Counted from the first letter of the stretch, positions 1 through 9,422 are shown. The stretch: 64,000 nucleotides of DNA from Bacillus sp. ZZV12-4809 (GCF_009849585.1 NZ_VCRN01000006.1:124001-188000), one strand, 5' to 3'. Program-made: numbers and translations. Notes: generated from the sequence alone by a model not told the origin.

Positions 1-626
1 TCCTCCGCCTGCTACATCCCATGCATTTGGGAGGGATGGACTGACAAGCATCAACCCCAGGATTAAACCAATGATTGGGGTCCCGCCAAACACTCTAAAG
101 GTTGACCAGGCGACAAGAGCCGGAAGGAAAATAAACGCCGTATCCGTCAGTACCTGAGTAAATAAGATGAAATTTTCTGATACATCAGCTTCTGTCATGC
201 CAAATAAAGCAAGGATTTCCTCCTGCATCACCAGCCCGCGCAGCCCCATAAAGAGCCCTGTCGCGACAAGGACTGGAATAATCGGCACAAATACATCCCC
301 AAATTTCCGGATCGCCCTTTGGAAAGCCGAGCCGCTTTTAACAGCTTCTTTTTTCTGCTCTGATGCTGACATGGAATCTATATCCAGGCCGGATACTTCT
401 TCATAGACTTTATTAACGGTTCCAGTGCCAAAAATAATCTGATATTGGCCCGAATTGAAGAAAGCCCCTTTTACCTTATTGATGCTTTCAACTCTTTCCT
501 GATCAATTTTTTCCTGATCATTCACCATTAGCCGCAGCCTGGTTGCGCAGTGGGCCACTGACTGAATATTTTCCCTGCCGCCGACTGCTTCTATTAAATC
601 TTCCGCAATTTTACGATACTCCGACA
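1..626 (-). CDS. PTS sugar EIIBC component, partial (sucrose/trehalose type)
   Basis: N-terminal part of a membrane sugar permease of the phosphotransferase system; the gene runs off the left edge. Translation from the ATG at 624-626 begins MSEYRKIAEDLIEAVGG and shows the EIIB domain with its phospho-accepting cysteine in VAHCATRLR (about residue 27), then a linker and the first EIIC membrane helices (FVPIIPVLVATGLFMGLRG). The EIIB-EIIC order and motifs fit the sucrose/trehalose/beta-glucoside class, which takes up and phosphorylates the sugar. It lies just downstream of a LacI-type repressor gene on the same strand, and the gap between them carries several AATCGATT operators, so repression and induction by the sugar is likely. 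Sucrose is my first guess; the exact substrate cannot be fixed from this part. Confidence 0.85.
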
Positions 627-655
627 TCCTCTTCACCCCTATTTTTATAGTCTTG

Positions 656-770
656 TGGAATCGATTCCATAATGGTTAAAAAATAATGGAACGTTCCTTT
701 GTGAAATCGATTCCATAAAAGCGAAAATAAAAGTGTAATCGATTAAACCTTTCGTATGAAATCGATTACA
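656..770. promoter_or_regulatory. Multi-operator control region for a LacI-family repressor
   Basis: Four copies of an AATCGATT-centred palindrome lie between the repressor gene and the PTS gene: TGGAATCGATTCCA (656-669, perfect), TGAAATCGATTCCA (702-715), TGTAATCGATTAAA (734-747) and TGAAATCGATTACA (757-770). A fifth palindrome, GGAACGTTCC, is at 688-697. LacI/GalR regulators bind such CG-centred palindromes, so these are the likely operators of the adjacent repressor. Seen: the palindromes. Inferred: which protein binds. Confidence 0.75.
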
Positions 771-776
771 CGACCA

Positions 777-1766
777 TTATATACTTTCTCTCTCTACAAG
801 TCTATAATTAATTTTCCGCGTTTTTTCCAGGCTATGCTCCCCATTGATTTTTTGCAGAATCAGCAAAGCTGCTTCCCTCCCTGCATCTTCAAAGGAAAAA
901 TCAATAGTTGTTAAGGCCGGGGTGATATATTTAGACAGCTCAGATCCACCCATACCTGCAATCGCCACATCACCGGGAACAGAATAGCCATTTTGCCTAA
1001 GATACCGTAAGGCGCCAATCGCCAGACGGTCTGTCACAGCCACGACTGCCTGCGGTTTATCTTCTGCAGATTCCATAATATTCTTCATGCCATTAAACCC
1101 GGAATCAATATCAAAAATCCCCTTCTGAAGCCAGGCCGATTCAACGGATAGCTGATGCTCCTTCATGGCATCTAGGTACCCTTGTTTCCGCAGGTAACCC
1201 ACCGCACGGTCAGCCTCATCCACTCCAATAAAAGCAATTTTTTTATATCCCTTTCGGATTAGCAGGCCTGCCATATCCCGCGCAGCCTGATATTCATCAA
1301 AAATGACACTCGTCAATTCTTCCGCATGCTGCCCCACCATGATAAATGGGATGTTCAGCTGACGGATCTCCTGAATCAATTCCGGCTCCACGTTTGTAGC
1401 TGACAGAATCATGCCGTCCACATTCCTGCTTTTAAGAAGCCGTATATATTCAATCTCTTTTTCGGCGTGAAGATTTGTATTAGCAAGCAGAATTTGATAG
1501 CCTTCTCCGGCCAATACTTCATCAATTCCATTAACCAGACGGCTTGACGTTTCAGTGCTGATCTTTGGGAGAATAACCCCGATAACCTTAGTTTTTTTCG
1601 TGCGGAGCGACTTCGCATGGGCACTTGGGACATAACCGGTCTCCTCTATTACATGAAGGACCCTTTTCCTCGCGTCCTCACTCACATAACCGGAATTATT
1701 CAAAACCCTTGAAACAGTTGTCCGAGAAACCTTCGCCCTTTCTGCTATTTCCTTAATGGTAATCAT
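777..1766 (-). CDS. LacI-family transcriptional repressor of the sugar PTS locus
   Basis: A 329-residue DNA-binding repressor of the LacI/GalR family. The N-terminus MITIKEIAERAKVSRTTVSR is a typical LacI helix-turn-helix followed by the hinge helix (about residues 45-60). The rest is a periplasmic-binding-protein-like sugar sensor (VIGVILPKIST onward). Length is normal for the family. It is transcribed toward the PTS EIIBC gene with a 150-bp gap full of operator palindromes. A ScrR-like role, derepressing a sucrose or related PTS when the sugar or its phosphate is present, is the simplest reading. The ligand is not deducible. The start ATG is preceded by a Shine-Dalgarno-like GGGAGG about 8 nt upstream. 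Confidence 0.85.
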   Translation of the reverse strand: MITIKEIAERAKVSRTTVSRVLNNSGYVSEDARKRVLHVIEETGYVPSAHAKSLRTKKTKVIGVILPKISTETSSRLVNGIDEVLAGEGYQILLANTNLHAEKEIEYIRLLKSRNVDGMILSATNVEPELIQEIRQLNIPFIMVGQHAEELTSVIFDEYQAARDMAGLLIRKGYKKIAFIGVDEADRAVGYLRKQGYLDAMKEHQLSVESAWLQKGIFDIDSGFNGMKNIMESAEDKPQAVVAVTDRLAIGALRYLRQNGYSVPGDVAIAGMGGSELSKYITPALTTIDFSFEDAGREAALLILQKINGEHSLEKTRKINYRLVERESI

Positions 1767-1908
1767 CTAAATCCTCCCGGGCAAAATAGTCTATTATCAT
1801 TTTACACAAATGAAGGGAAAAGGAAATAGCGGGCTCTGGGCTGGATGCAATATGAATTGTTATTTTTTAAATTTGCTTTAAAATAGTGGTAAAGAAAGGA
1901 AGTGGATA

Positions 1909-2815
1909 ATGTTAGTAAAAAGAAGATTTCCGTCAGATGAATTAAGGTCCATGCGATATTTAAACACCCGAATGGAGTTAACTGAAAGAGAAAAGCAGCA
2001 TTGGTCAAACCTTGAAAAAGGTTATGAAGGAGAGTTAAAAATTTGACCTTCTCGCAGAAAACCTGACCGAAGAAAGACTGGTGATTCATGACCTTTTACT
2101 GGAAGTAAACAACTCCTATTTTCAAATTGACTCCTTAATCATTTCAGAAGGAATGATCCATTTAGCAGAAATTAAAAATTTCCAGGGAGACTGGCACCTG
2201 GAATCAGACAAGTTATATGCCGTAAATACCGGCCGGGAATATAAGAATCCTGTATACCAATTAAAAAGAAGTGCTGCCTTATTCCGCCAGCTTCTTCAAA
2301 CCCTTCAATCTAACGTCCCTGTTGAAGCCTCCGTTATTTTTATCAACCCTGAATTCACCTTATACCAAGCCCCCATGGATCAGCCCATTATTTTGCCCAC
2401 CCAAATAAACCGCTTCCTGAAAGACTTGAACCATATCCCGTCCAAATTAAATGAGGGTCACCGAAAACTGGCACAGCAATTACTTTCACTCCATCAAACC
2501 AAAAATCCTTACACCATGTTGCCTGAGTATCACTTTGACCAGCTGAAAAAAGGGATGTACTGCAAGGTTTGTCAGTCTCTTCTCAACCGTATAAACAAGG
2601 ACCTTGTATGCGGAGAATGCGGCAGGCATGAAAAAATAGAACAGGGCATTCTGCGGAATATAAAGGAATTTAAACTCCTTTTTCCCGGGAGAAAGCTGAC
2701 GACCCAAAGCATTTATGAATGGTGTAATGCTGATATTAGCAAAAGAACTTTCTCCAGGGTATTAAAGAAAAATTATTCGATGTGGGGCAGCACCAGTAAT
2801 ACCTATTTTGAGTGA
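1909..2815 (+). pseudogene. NERD-domain protein with zinc ribbon, frameshifted
   Basis: The gene starts at ATG 1909 behind AAAGAAAGGAAGTGG and reads MLVKRRFPSDELRSM, but hits a stop at 2044-2046 after 45 codons. Reading continues in the next frame (FDLLAENLTEERLVIHD) to 2815. The shift falls at a run of five A (2037-2041); one A fewer would restore a single ORF of about 300 residues. The downstream part carries the NERD fold (IDSLIISEGMIHLAEIKNF; nuclease-related domain) and a C-terminal CxxC...CxxC zinc ribbon (CKVCQ, CGECG, about 2560-2625). NERD proteins of bacilli are of unclear function, possibly nucleic-acid processing. It may be a real mutation, a phase-variable tract or a sequencing error; a product starting at 2081 would lack the N-terminus. 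Confidence 0.75.
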
Positions 2816-2921
2816 GAGGATTGGGTTTGGCAGAGAGTTTAGGTTCTTGGTACGGAAGTAATCACGGGTTTAGACTTTGGGTGCTAGATTTCTTTACTTT
2901 AGTTTGGGCAGGTTTTGACGT

Positions 2922-4140
2922 TAGTTCCGGGGGGGCCTCTCTTGTGTCAGAAGTTGACCCAAGTTCTGACTCTAGTTAACGGGTTTCTTCCCTTTGTGTC
3001 AGAAGTTGGACCCGGTTCTGACTCTTGTTCCGGGGGGGCCTCTCTTTGTGTCAGAAGTTAACCCGGGTTCTGACTCTAGTTACCGGGTTTCTTCCCTTTG
3101 TGTCAGAAGTTAACCTGAGTTCTGACTCTAGTTCCGGGGGGACCTCTCTTTGTGTCAGAAGTTGGACCCGGTTCTGACTCTTGTTCCGGGAGGGCCTCTC
3201 TTTGTGTCAGAAGTTGACCTGAGTTCTGACTCTAGTTCCGGGAGCGCCTCTCTTTGTGTCAGAAGTTAACCTGAGTTCTGACTCTAGTTCCGGGGGGGGC
3301 CTCTCTTTGTGTCAGAAGGTGACCTGAGTTCTGACTCTAGTTCCGGGAGGCCTCTCTTTGTGTCAGAAGGTGACCCCGGGTCTGTCTCTAGTTACCGGGT
3401 TTCTTCCCTTTGTGTCAGAAGTTGACCCCGGATCTGACTCTAGTTCCGGGAGGGCCTCTCTTGTGTCAGAAGGTGACCCCGGATCTGACTCTAGTTACCG
3501 GGTTTCTTCTCTTTGTGTCAGAAGTTGGACCCGGTTCTGACTCTTGTTCCGGGAGGGCCTCTCTTGTGTCAGAAGGTGACCCCGGATCTGACTCTAGTTA
3601 CCGGGTTTCCTCTCTTTGTGTCAGAAGTTGGACCCGGTTCTGACTCTAGTTCCGGGAGGGCCTCTCTTTGTGTCAGAAGTTTGACCCGGTTCTGACTCTT
3701 GTTCCGGGATTTCCTCTCTTTGTGTCAGAAGTTAACCTGAGTTCTGACTCTAGTTCCGGGGGGACCTCTCTTTTTGTCAGAAGTTGACCCCGGATCTGTC
3801 TCTAGTTACCGGGTTTCTTCTCTTTGTGTCAGAAGTTGGACCCGGTTCTGACTCTAGTTCCGGGGGTTCCTCCTTTTTGTGTCAGAAGTTGGCCCGGGAT
3901 CCGACTCTAGTTACCGGGTTTCTTCCCTTTGTGTCAGAAGTTGGACCCGGTTCTGACTCTAGTTCCGGGGGGGGCCTCTCTTTGTGTCAGAAGTTAACCC
4001 GGGTTCTGACTCTAGTTACCGGGTTTCTTCTCTTTGTGTCAGAAGTTGGACCCGGTTCTGACTCTAGTTCCGGGGGTTCCTCCTTTTTATGTCAGAAGTT
4101 GACCCGGGATCCGACTCTAGTTACCGGGTTTCTTCCCTTT
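2922..4140. repeat. Tandem array of about 23 hairpin-forming 52-bp units
   Basis: The core TGTCAGAAG occurs 23 times between about 2945 and 4090 at a mean spacing of 52 bp. In nearly every unit GTCAGAA is followed 9-12 nt later by TTCTGAC or TCTGAC, its reverse complement, so each unit can form a stem-loop. Between hairpins two spacer types recur, one like TCCGGGGGGGCCTCTC and one like TACCGGGTTTCTTCCC. Because 52 is not a multiple of three, the array cycles through all frames and the short ORFs in it (up to 130 codons) are not credible genes. It fills the space between the NERD gene and the gluconate promoter. Function unknown. Confidence 0.95.
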
Positions 4141-4188
4141 GAACCCAAATTCAACCAGCAAATCCAAATAAAATAAGATGTAAAGCGT

Positions 4189-4216
4189 TTGCATTTTATT
4201 TTATTTGCATTATAAT
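4189..4216 (+). promoter_or_regulatory. gnt operon promoter with overlapping cre-like site
   Basis: A -35 box TTGCAT (4189-4194) and a perfect -10 box TATAAT (4211-4216) are 16 bp apart. The sequence ATGTAAAGCGTTTGCAT (4179-4195) over the -35 resembles a CcpA cre site but its left half is one base longer than the consensus, so CcpA control is only suggested. The operator at 4215-4232 begins inside the -10 box, as expected for repression. Confidence 0.75.
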
Positions 4217-4232
4217 ACTTGTATACAAGTAT
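4215..4232. promoter_or_regulatory. GntR operator
   Basis: ATACTTGTATACAAGTAT is an 18-bp perfect palindrome. To my memory it is identical to the gnt operator described in B. subtilis, bound by GntR and released by gluconate. A further half-like GTATAC motif follows at 4237-4242. Confidence 0.85.
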
Positions 4233-4270
4233 ACACGTATACTCAAATGTCATTTTATAAAGGTGATGTT

Positions 4271-5002
4271 ATGAATAATTCCACAGAATTTCTATATCCT
4301 CAAAAATGGCTTTCTAAGGCTTCCTCTGGCGATCGTGTCGCATATGAGCTTAGGATGCGCATTATTGCAGGTTTGATTGAAAGCGGTACCACACTTTCTG
4401 AAAATAAGCTGGCAGCTGATTTCGCGGTGAGCCGTTCTCCTGTTCGTGAAGCCTTACGGACACTGGCATCTGAAAATATTATCCGCTTAGGACGAAATGG
4501 TGCGGTTGTTGCCGGTTTGACCGAAAAAGAAATAGAAGAAATTTACGATGTTCGTCTCATGATTGAAACATTTGTGTTTGAACGACTTACCAATATGGAC
4601 ACAAATGAATTGACCATGGAGCTCAGCAAGGTTTTAGAAATGATGAAAGTAGCAGTTAAATATCAGGATGCTGATGAGTTTGCGTATCAGGATATTCTGT
4701 TCCACGAAATTATCATCGGATCCATTGGCCATTCTTACATCCAGCTGATCTGGAATAATTTAAAGCCCGTGATGGAAGGCTTCATTCTTTTATCCATGCG
4801 CGTGCGATTTAAGGAAAATTATGAAGACCTTGATCGGATTGTGAAAAATCATGAACTGTATATTGATGCAATCAAATCTAAGGATAGAAACCTCATGATT
4901 AAGTCCTTACACGAAAATTTTGATGATGTTCAAGGGAAAGTAGACGACTTATGGAGATCACAACAAATGCTATCTAAAGGGGTTAAACAACAAGATGACT
5001 AG
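4271..5002 (+). CDS. gntR: Gluconate operon repressor GntR
   Basis: A 243-residue GntR/FadR-type repressor that represses the gluconate operon and is released by gluconate. The winged-helix domain covers about residues 20-85 (AYELRMRIIAGLIESG, then SRSPVREALRTLA as the recognition helix), followed by an all-helical FCD ligand domain. I placed the start at ATG 4271 because AAAGGTGATG precedes it and the product then has the length usual for B. subtilis GntR. An upstream in-frame ATG at 4205 would lie inside the promoter and operator. Its 3' end overlaps gntK by 8 bp, implying coupled translation. Confidence 0.93.
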   Translation: MNNSTEFLYPQKWLSKASSGDRVAYELRMRIIAGLIESGTTLSENKLAADFAVSRSPVREALRTLASENIIRLGRNGAVVAGLTEKEIEEIYDVRLMIETFVFERLTNMDTNELTMELSKVLEMMKVAVKYQDADEFAYQDILFHEIIIGSIGHSYIQLIWNNLKPVMEGFILLSMRVRFKENYEDLDRIVKNHELYIDAIKSKDRNLMIKSLHENFDDVQGKVDDLWRSQQMLSKGVKQQDD

Positions 5003-6536
5003 CTATATGTTAGGGATTGATATAGGGACCACCAGTACAAAAGCCGTGTTATTCAGTGAAAAAGGCGATGTGATTCAGCAGGAGAACATTGGTTATCCTC
5101 TGTACACGCCTGATATCTCAACTGCCGAGCAGAATCCGGAGGAGATTTTCTCTGCCGTCGTTCAAGCCATAGCGAACATTATGAAAAACCACCATGATAA
5201 AAACCTGAGCTTTGTCTCGTTCAGCAGTGCGATGCACAGTGTGATTGCGATGGATGAGAATGACCTGCCGCTTACCCCAGTGATTACCTGGGCCGATAAC
5301 CGCAGCGAAGCATGGGCACGCAAAATTAAAGAAGAATGGAATGGACATGAAGTCTATAAACGGACCGGAACACCAATTCATCCGATGTCCCCATTAAGCA
5401 AGATCACCTGGCTTGTGAAGGATCGTCCGGAGATCGCCAGCAGGACAAAGAAATATATCGGCATTAAAGAATATATTTTCAAAAAGCTCTTTAATGAATA
5501 TGCTGTCGATTATTCACTTGCTTCCTGCATGGGAATGATGAATCTCAAGACATTGGACTGGGATGAGGAAGCATTAGCGATTGCGGGCATCAACCGCTCA
5601 CAGCTATCCAACCTTGTCCCTACTACAAAGATGTTCCAGAACTGCGATCCTATTTTAGCCAAACAAATGGGCATCGATCCTAAGACTCCTTTTGTGATCG
5701 GCGCAAGTGATGGAGTTCTTTCCAACTTGGGTGTGAACGCGATCAGAAAAGGCGAAATTGCGATTACCATTGGGACAAGCGGCGCGATCCGGACCATTAT
5801 TGATAAGCCGCAGACCGATGAAAAAGGGAGAATTTTCTGCTACGCCTTAACGGAAAATCATTGGGTGATTGGCGGTCCGGTGAACAATGGGGGAATGGTC
5901 CTCCGCTGGATCCGGGATGAATTTGCCTCATCTGAAGCCGAAACGGCCAAGAGATTGGGCATTGATCCGTACGAAGTATTAACCAAAATTGCCGACCGCG
6001 TAAGACCGGGGGCAGATGGCCTGCTGTTCCATCCGTATCTCGCAGGTGAACGCGCTCCTTTATGGAACCCGGATGTGCGCGGATCCTTCTTCGGATTAAC
6101 GATGTCCCATAAGAAGGAGCATATGATTCGGGCAGCGCTGGAAGGCGTCATTTATAATCTGTACACCGTTTATTTAGCATTAGTCGAATGTATGGATGGC
6201 CCGGTAAGTCGGATTCAGGCAACAGGAGGCTTCGCCAGATCTGAGGTTTGGCGGCAAATGATGTCCGATATTTTTGAATCGGAGGTCGTCATACCTGAAA
6301 GCTATGAAAGTTCATGTCTCGGCGCCTGTATTTTAGGTTTATATGCCACAGGAAAAATCGACTCCTTTGAAGCCGTTTCAGACATGGTGGGCGATACTTA
6401 TAAGCACACACCGAAAGAAGAGGCTGCAAAAGAATATAGACAGCTGCTGCCGATCTTTATCAAATTATCAAGAGCGCTGGAAGATGAATATTCTTCGATC
6501 GCAAGCTATCAAAGAAGCTTAATACAACAAAACTAG
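4995..6536 (+). CDS. gntK: Gluconokinase
   Basis: A 513-residue FGGY-family sugar kinase that phosphorylates gluconate to 6-phosphogluconate with ATP. The N-terminal ATPase motif GIDIGTTSTKAVLF (about residues 7-20), the sugar-site segment around WADNRSEAWA, and the C-terminal FGGY region with GGFARSEVWRQMMSDIF are all present. The length matches B. subtilis GntK. It overlaps the end of gntR and is followed 12 bp later by gntP, consistent with one operon feeding gluconate into the pentose phosphate pathway. Confidence 0.95.
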   Translation: MTSYMLGIDIGTTSTKAVLFSEKGDVIQQENIGYPLYTPDISTAEQNPEEIFSAVVQAIANIMKNHHDKNLSFVSFSSAMHSVIAMDENDLPLTPVITWADNRSEAWARKIKEEWNGHEVYKRTGTPIHPMSPLSKITWLVKDRPEIASRTKKYIGIKEYIFKKLFNEYAVDYSLASCMGMMNLKTLDWDEEALAIAGINRSQLSNLVPTTKMFQNCDPILAKQMGIDPKTPFVIGASDGVLSNLGVNAIRKGEIAITIGTSGAIRTIIDKPQTDEKGRIFCYALTENHWVIGGPVNNGGMVLRWIRDEFASSEAETAKRLGIDPYEVLTKIADRVRPGADGLLFHPYLAGERAPLWNPDVRGSFFGLTMSHKKEHMIRAALEGVIYNLYTVYLALVECMDGPVSRIQATGGFARSEVWRQMMSDIFESEVVIPESYESSCLGACILGLYATGKIDSFEAVSDMVGDTYKHTPKEEAAKEYRQLLPIFIKLSRALEDEYSSIASYQRSLIQQN

Positions 6537-6548
6537 GGGGAAATGACA

Positions 6549-7895
6549 ATGCCGCTGTTAATAGTAGCAATTGGTATCGTTGCCTTATTAATTCTGATAA
6601 TGGGCTTGAAATTAAATACCTTTATTTCATTGATTATCGTTTCTTTTGGTGTTGCGCTGGCACTCGGAATGCCGCTCGACCAAATTGTCAAAACCATTGA
6701 AGCTGGATTAGGCGGAACACTTGGCCACTTGGCGCTCATCTTCGGTCTTGGCGCCATGCTGGGCAAACTGATCGCCGATTCAGGCGGCGCCCAGCGAATT
6801 GCCATGACTCTTGTCAATAAATTCGGTGAAAAGAATATCCAATGGGCGGTAGTGGCTGCATCCTTTATTATCGGTGTCGCCTTATTCTTTGAAGTGGGAC
6901 TTGTATTATTAATCCCGATCGTATTTGCCATTTCAAGGGAGTTAAAGATTTCCATTTTGTTTCTTGGTATTCCGATGACAGCAGCTTTATCTGTCACACA
7001 TGGATTCCTCCCTCCTCACCCGGGTCCAACCGTTATTGCCGGTGAATACGGTGCAAACATTGGTGAAGTATTGCTTTATGGTTTTATCATTGCGGTTCCA
7101 ACTGTTTTTTTAGCTGGACCGGTATTTACGAAAATTGCTAAAAAGCTCGTTCCGGCTTCATTCACAAAAAGCGGAAGCATCGCTTCTCTGGGAGAACAGA
7201 AAACCTTTAAGCTTGAAGATACACCAGGCTTTGGAATCAGTGTATTTACGGCTTTGCTACCTGTTATTTTAATGTCAATCGCAACGATTATTACATTGCT
7301 TCAAAAAACAATGGGATTTGCAGATAATAGCCTTTTGGCTGCCATCCGTTTTATAGGCGATGCCGGCACTGCAATGCTGATCTCCTTATTGGTTGCCATT
7401 TATACTATGGGGCTTGCAAGGAAAATTCCAATCAAAAATGTGATGGATTCCTGCACAACCGCCATCACCCAGATCGGGATGATGCTCCTGATTATCGGCG
7501 GAGGCGGCGCCTTCAAACAGGTATTAATTGATGGCGGTGTTGGTGACTATGTAGCCGAGCTTTTCAAAGGAACAAGCCTGTCCCCTATTTTACTGGCATG
7601 GATTATTGCAGCCATCCTGAGGATTTCTTTAGGATCTGCCACAGTGGCCGCATTAACTACAGCTGGTTTAGTTATCCCTCTGCTGGGCCAGTCGGATGCC
7701 AATCTTGCCTTAGTGGTGCTTGCAACAGGGGCGGGAAGCTTAATCGCTTCTCACGTTAATGATGCCGGCTTCTGGATGTTCAAAGAATACTTTGGTTTAA
7801 GCATGAAGGAAACGTTTGCAACATGGACACTGCTTGAAACCATAATATCTGTTGCTGGATTAGGATTTATTTTATTGTTAAGCTTATTTGTATAA
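6549..7895 (+). CDS. gntP: Gluconate permease
   Basis: A 448-residue integral membrane transporter of the GntP family (gluconate:H+ symporter) with about 12 hydrophobic helices. I chose ATG 6549 (MPLLIVAIG), not the in-frame ATG at 6543, because GGGGG at 6536-6540 is then about 8 nt away and the N-terminus matches known GntP. Family hallmarks include the glycine-rich GAGSLIASHVNDAGFW near the C-terminus. It sits between gntK and gntZ. Confidence 0.94.
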   Translation: MPLLIVAIGIVALLILIMGLKLNTFISLIIVSFGVALALGMPLDQIVKTIEAGLGGTLGHLALIFGLGAMLGKLIADSGGAQRIAMTLVNKFGEKNIQWAVVAASFIIGVALFFEVGLVLLIPIVFAISRELKISILFLGIPMTAALSVTHGFLPPHPGPTVIAGEYGANIGEVLLYGFIIAVPTVFLAGPVFTKIAKKLVPASFTKSGSIASLGEQKTFKLEDTPGFGISVFTALLPVILMSIATIITLLQKTMGFADNSLLAAIRFIGDAGTAMLISLLVAIYTMGLARKIPIKNVMDSCTTAITQIGMMLLIIGGGGAFKQVLIDGGVGDYVAELFKGTSLSPILLAWIIAAILRISLGSATVAALTTAGLVIPLLGQSDANLALVVLATGAGSLIASHVNDAGFWMFKEYFGLSMKETFATWTLLETIISVAGLGFILLLSLFV

Positions 7896-7903
7896 ACACT
7901 TTA

Positions 7904-7942
7904 AGGCAATGAAACCCTATTCATAAGAGGGGTTCATTGCCT
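7904..7942 (+). promoter_or_regulatory. Intercistronic stem-loop between gntP and gntZ
   Basis: AGGCAATGAA (7904-7913) pairs with TTCATTGCCT (7933-7942), with further pairing of ACCC and GGGG inside. No T-run follows, so it is more likely an mRNA processing or stability element than a full terminator. It could lower gntZ expression relative to gntRKP. Confidence 0.6.
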
Positions 7943-7970
7943 ATTAATCTGAACTGAAGGAGCAGAAACT

Positions 7971-9377
7971 ATGTCTAATACAATTGGTGTTATTGGTCTC
8001 GGAGTAATGGGGAGCAATATCGCTTTAAATATGGCCAATAACGGCGAGAAAGTAGCAGTATATAACTACACTAGGGATTTAACCGATCAGCTTGTACAAA
8101 AGCTGGAAGGCCAATCCATAAACCCCTACTATGAAGTAGAGAAATTTGTCCAGTCTTTAGAAAAACCGCGCAAAATCTTTTTAATGGTGACAGCCGGCAA
8201 AGCCATAGATTCTGTCATTGCAAGCTTAATCCCCTTCCTTGAAGAAGGCGACGTTATCATGGATGGCGGCAACTCCCATTACGAAGATACGGAAAAAAGA
8301 TATGATGATCTGAGAGCAAAAGGGATCGGCTATCTGGGGATCGGCATTTCAGGCGGTGAAGTGGGTGCTTTAACAGGGCCTTCCATCATGCCGGGCGGAG
8401 ATCAGGACGTCTATGAAAAAGCGGCTCCAATTCTTACAAAGATTGCTGCAAAGGTTGACGGAATGCCTTGCTGTGTCTATATCGGACCTAAAGGGGCAGG
8501 CCACTTTGTCAAAATGGTACATAACGGCATCGAGTATGCAGATATGCAGCTGATTGCTGAGGCCTACACATTTTTAAGAGAAAAATTAGGATTATCAGTT
8601 GAAGAAATCGCGGATATCTTTGAAACATGGAATCAAGGCGAGCTGAAGAGCTATTTGATTGAGATCACAGCAGCTATTTTAAGAAAAAAGGATGAGCGCA
8701 CAGGCTTGCCGCAAATTGATGTCATTCTGGATAAAGCAGGCCAAAAAGGAACCGGAAAATGGACCAGCCTGCAGGCCATCGATAATGGGATTCCAACTTC
8801 GATCATTACAGAATCTTTATTCGCACGCTATATTTCCGCATTAAAAGATGAGCGCGTGGCGGCAGAACCCCTTTTAACAGGCCCGGAGAAGGATGAAATC
8901 AGCCTTGATAAGGACGCCTGGATCGAATATATCAGACAGGCATTATATATGGGGAAAGTATGCGCCTATGCACAAGGATTCACTCAATATAAAATGTCGT
9001 CTGAGCAAAATGACTGGAATCTCCCTCTGAAGGATATTGCCCTTATTTTCCGCGATGGCTGCATCATTCGTGCGGAATTCTTAAATGTCATCAGCGAAGC
9101 CTATCAGGAGCAGCCGAACCTGGCAAACCTGCTCGTCTCTCCTTACTTTGCCGAAAGGATCAGAGACTATCAGACGGGCTTGCGCAAAATTGTCTGCGAA
9201 GGCATTCAATCCGGCATCGCATTGCCTTGCTTAAGCTCTTCTCTTTCCTACTACGACAGCTACCGGAATGGAAGGTCAAATGCCAGCCTGCTGCAGGCAC
9301 AGCGTGATTACTTCGGTGCCCATACGTATGAGCGGACTGATATGGAAGGGACTTTCCACACTAACTGGAATGAATAA
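7971..9377 (+). CDS. gntZ: 6-phosphogluconate dehydrogenase, decarboxylating
   Basis: A 468-residue oxidoreductase converting 6-phosphogluconate to ribulose 5-phosphate and CO2 with NAD(P)+. The Rossmann fold starts with IGVIGLGVMGSNIALNMA (residues 5-22). The family signature IMDGGNSHYEDT, the substrate loop GISGGEVGALTGPSIMPGG and the catalytic KMVHNGIEYADMQ are intact. The start has GAAGGAG 8 nt upstream. As the fourth gene of the gluconate operon it corresponds to B. subtilis gntZ; a second housekeeping paralogue may exist elsewhere in the genome. Confidence 0.95.
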   Translation: MSNTIGVIGLGVMGSNIALNMANNGEKVAVYNYTRDLTDQLVQKLEGQSINPYYEVEKFVQSLEKPRKIFLMVTAGKAIDSVIASLIPFLEEGDVIMDGGNSHYEDTEKRYDDLRAKGIGYLGIGISGGEVGALTGPSIMPGGDQDVYEKAAPILTKIAAKVDGMPCCVYIGPKGAGHFVKMVHNGIEYADMQLIAEAYTFLREKLGLSVEEIADIFETWNQGELKSYLIEITAAILRKKDERTGLPQIDVILDKAGQKGTGKWTSLQAIDNGIPTSIITESLFARYISALKDERVAAEPLLTGPEKDEISLDKDAWIEYIRQALYMGKVCAYAQGFTQYKMSSEQNDWNLPLKDIALIFRDGCIIRAEFLNVISEAYQEQPNLANLLVSPYFAERIRDYQTGLRKIVCEGIQSGIALPCLSSSLSYYDSYRNGRSNASLLQAQRDYFGAHTYERTDMEGTFHTNWNE

Positions 9378-9383
9378 AACGGC

Positions 9384-9422
9384 AAAAAACGCTTGCCCCT
9401 CAAAAGGGACAAGCGTTTTTTT
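9384..9422. terminator. Bidirectional terminator between gntZ and aspA
   Basis: AAAAAACGCTTG and CAAGCGTTTTTT form a strong stem with A and T runs on both sides, suiting both convergent genes. Confidence 0.9.

Noticed and set aside
2922..4140. CRISPR array
   Set aside because: The period is constant but the whole unit, including the would-be spacer, is repeated with only a few variants, units are directly adjacent, and no cas genes are present.
3358..4176. Overlapping ORFs of 60 to 130 codons (SEVGPGSDSSSG-type repeats)
   Set aside because: They arise because the 52-bp tandem repeat cycles through all frames; no ribosome sites, and the sequence is explained by the hairpin array.
4205..4270. 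Upstream start extension of gntR
   Set aside because: It would place codons over the -10 box and the GntR operator; ATG 4271 has a good ribosome site and gives the known length.
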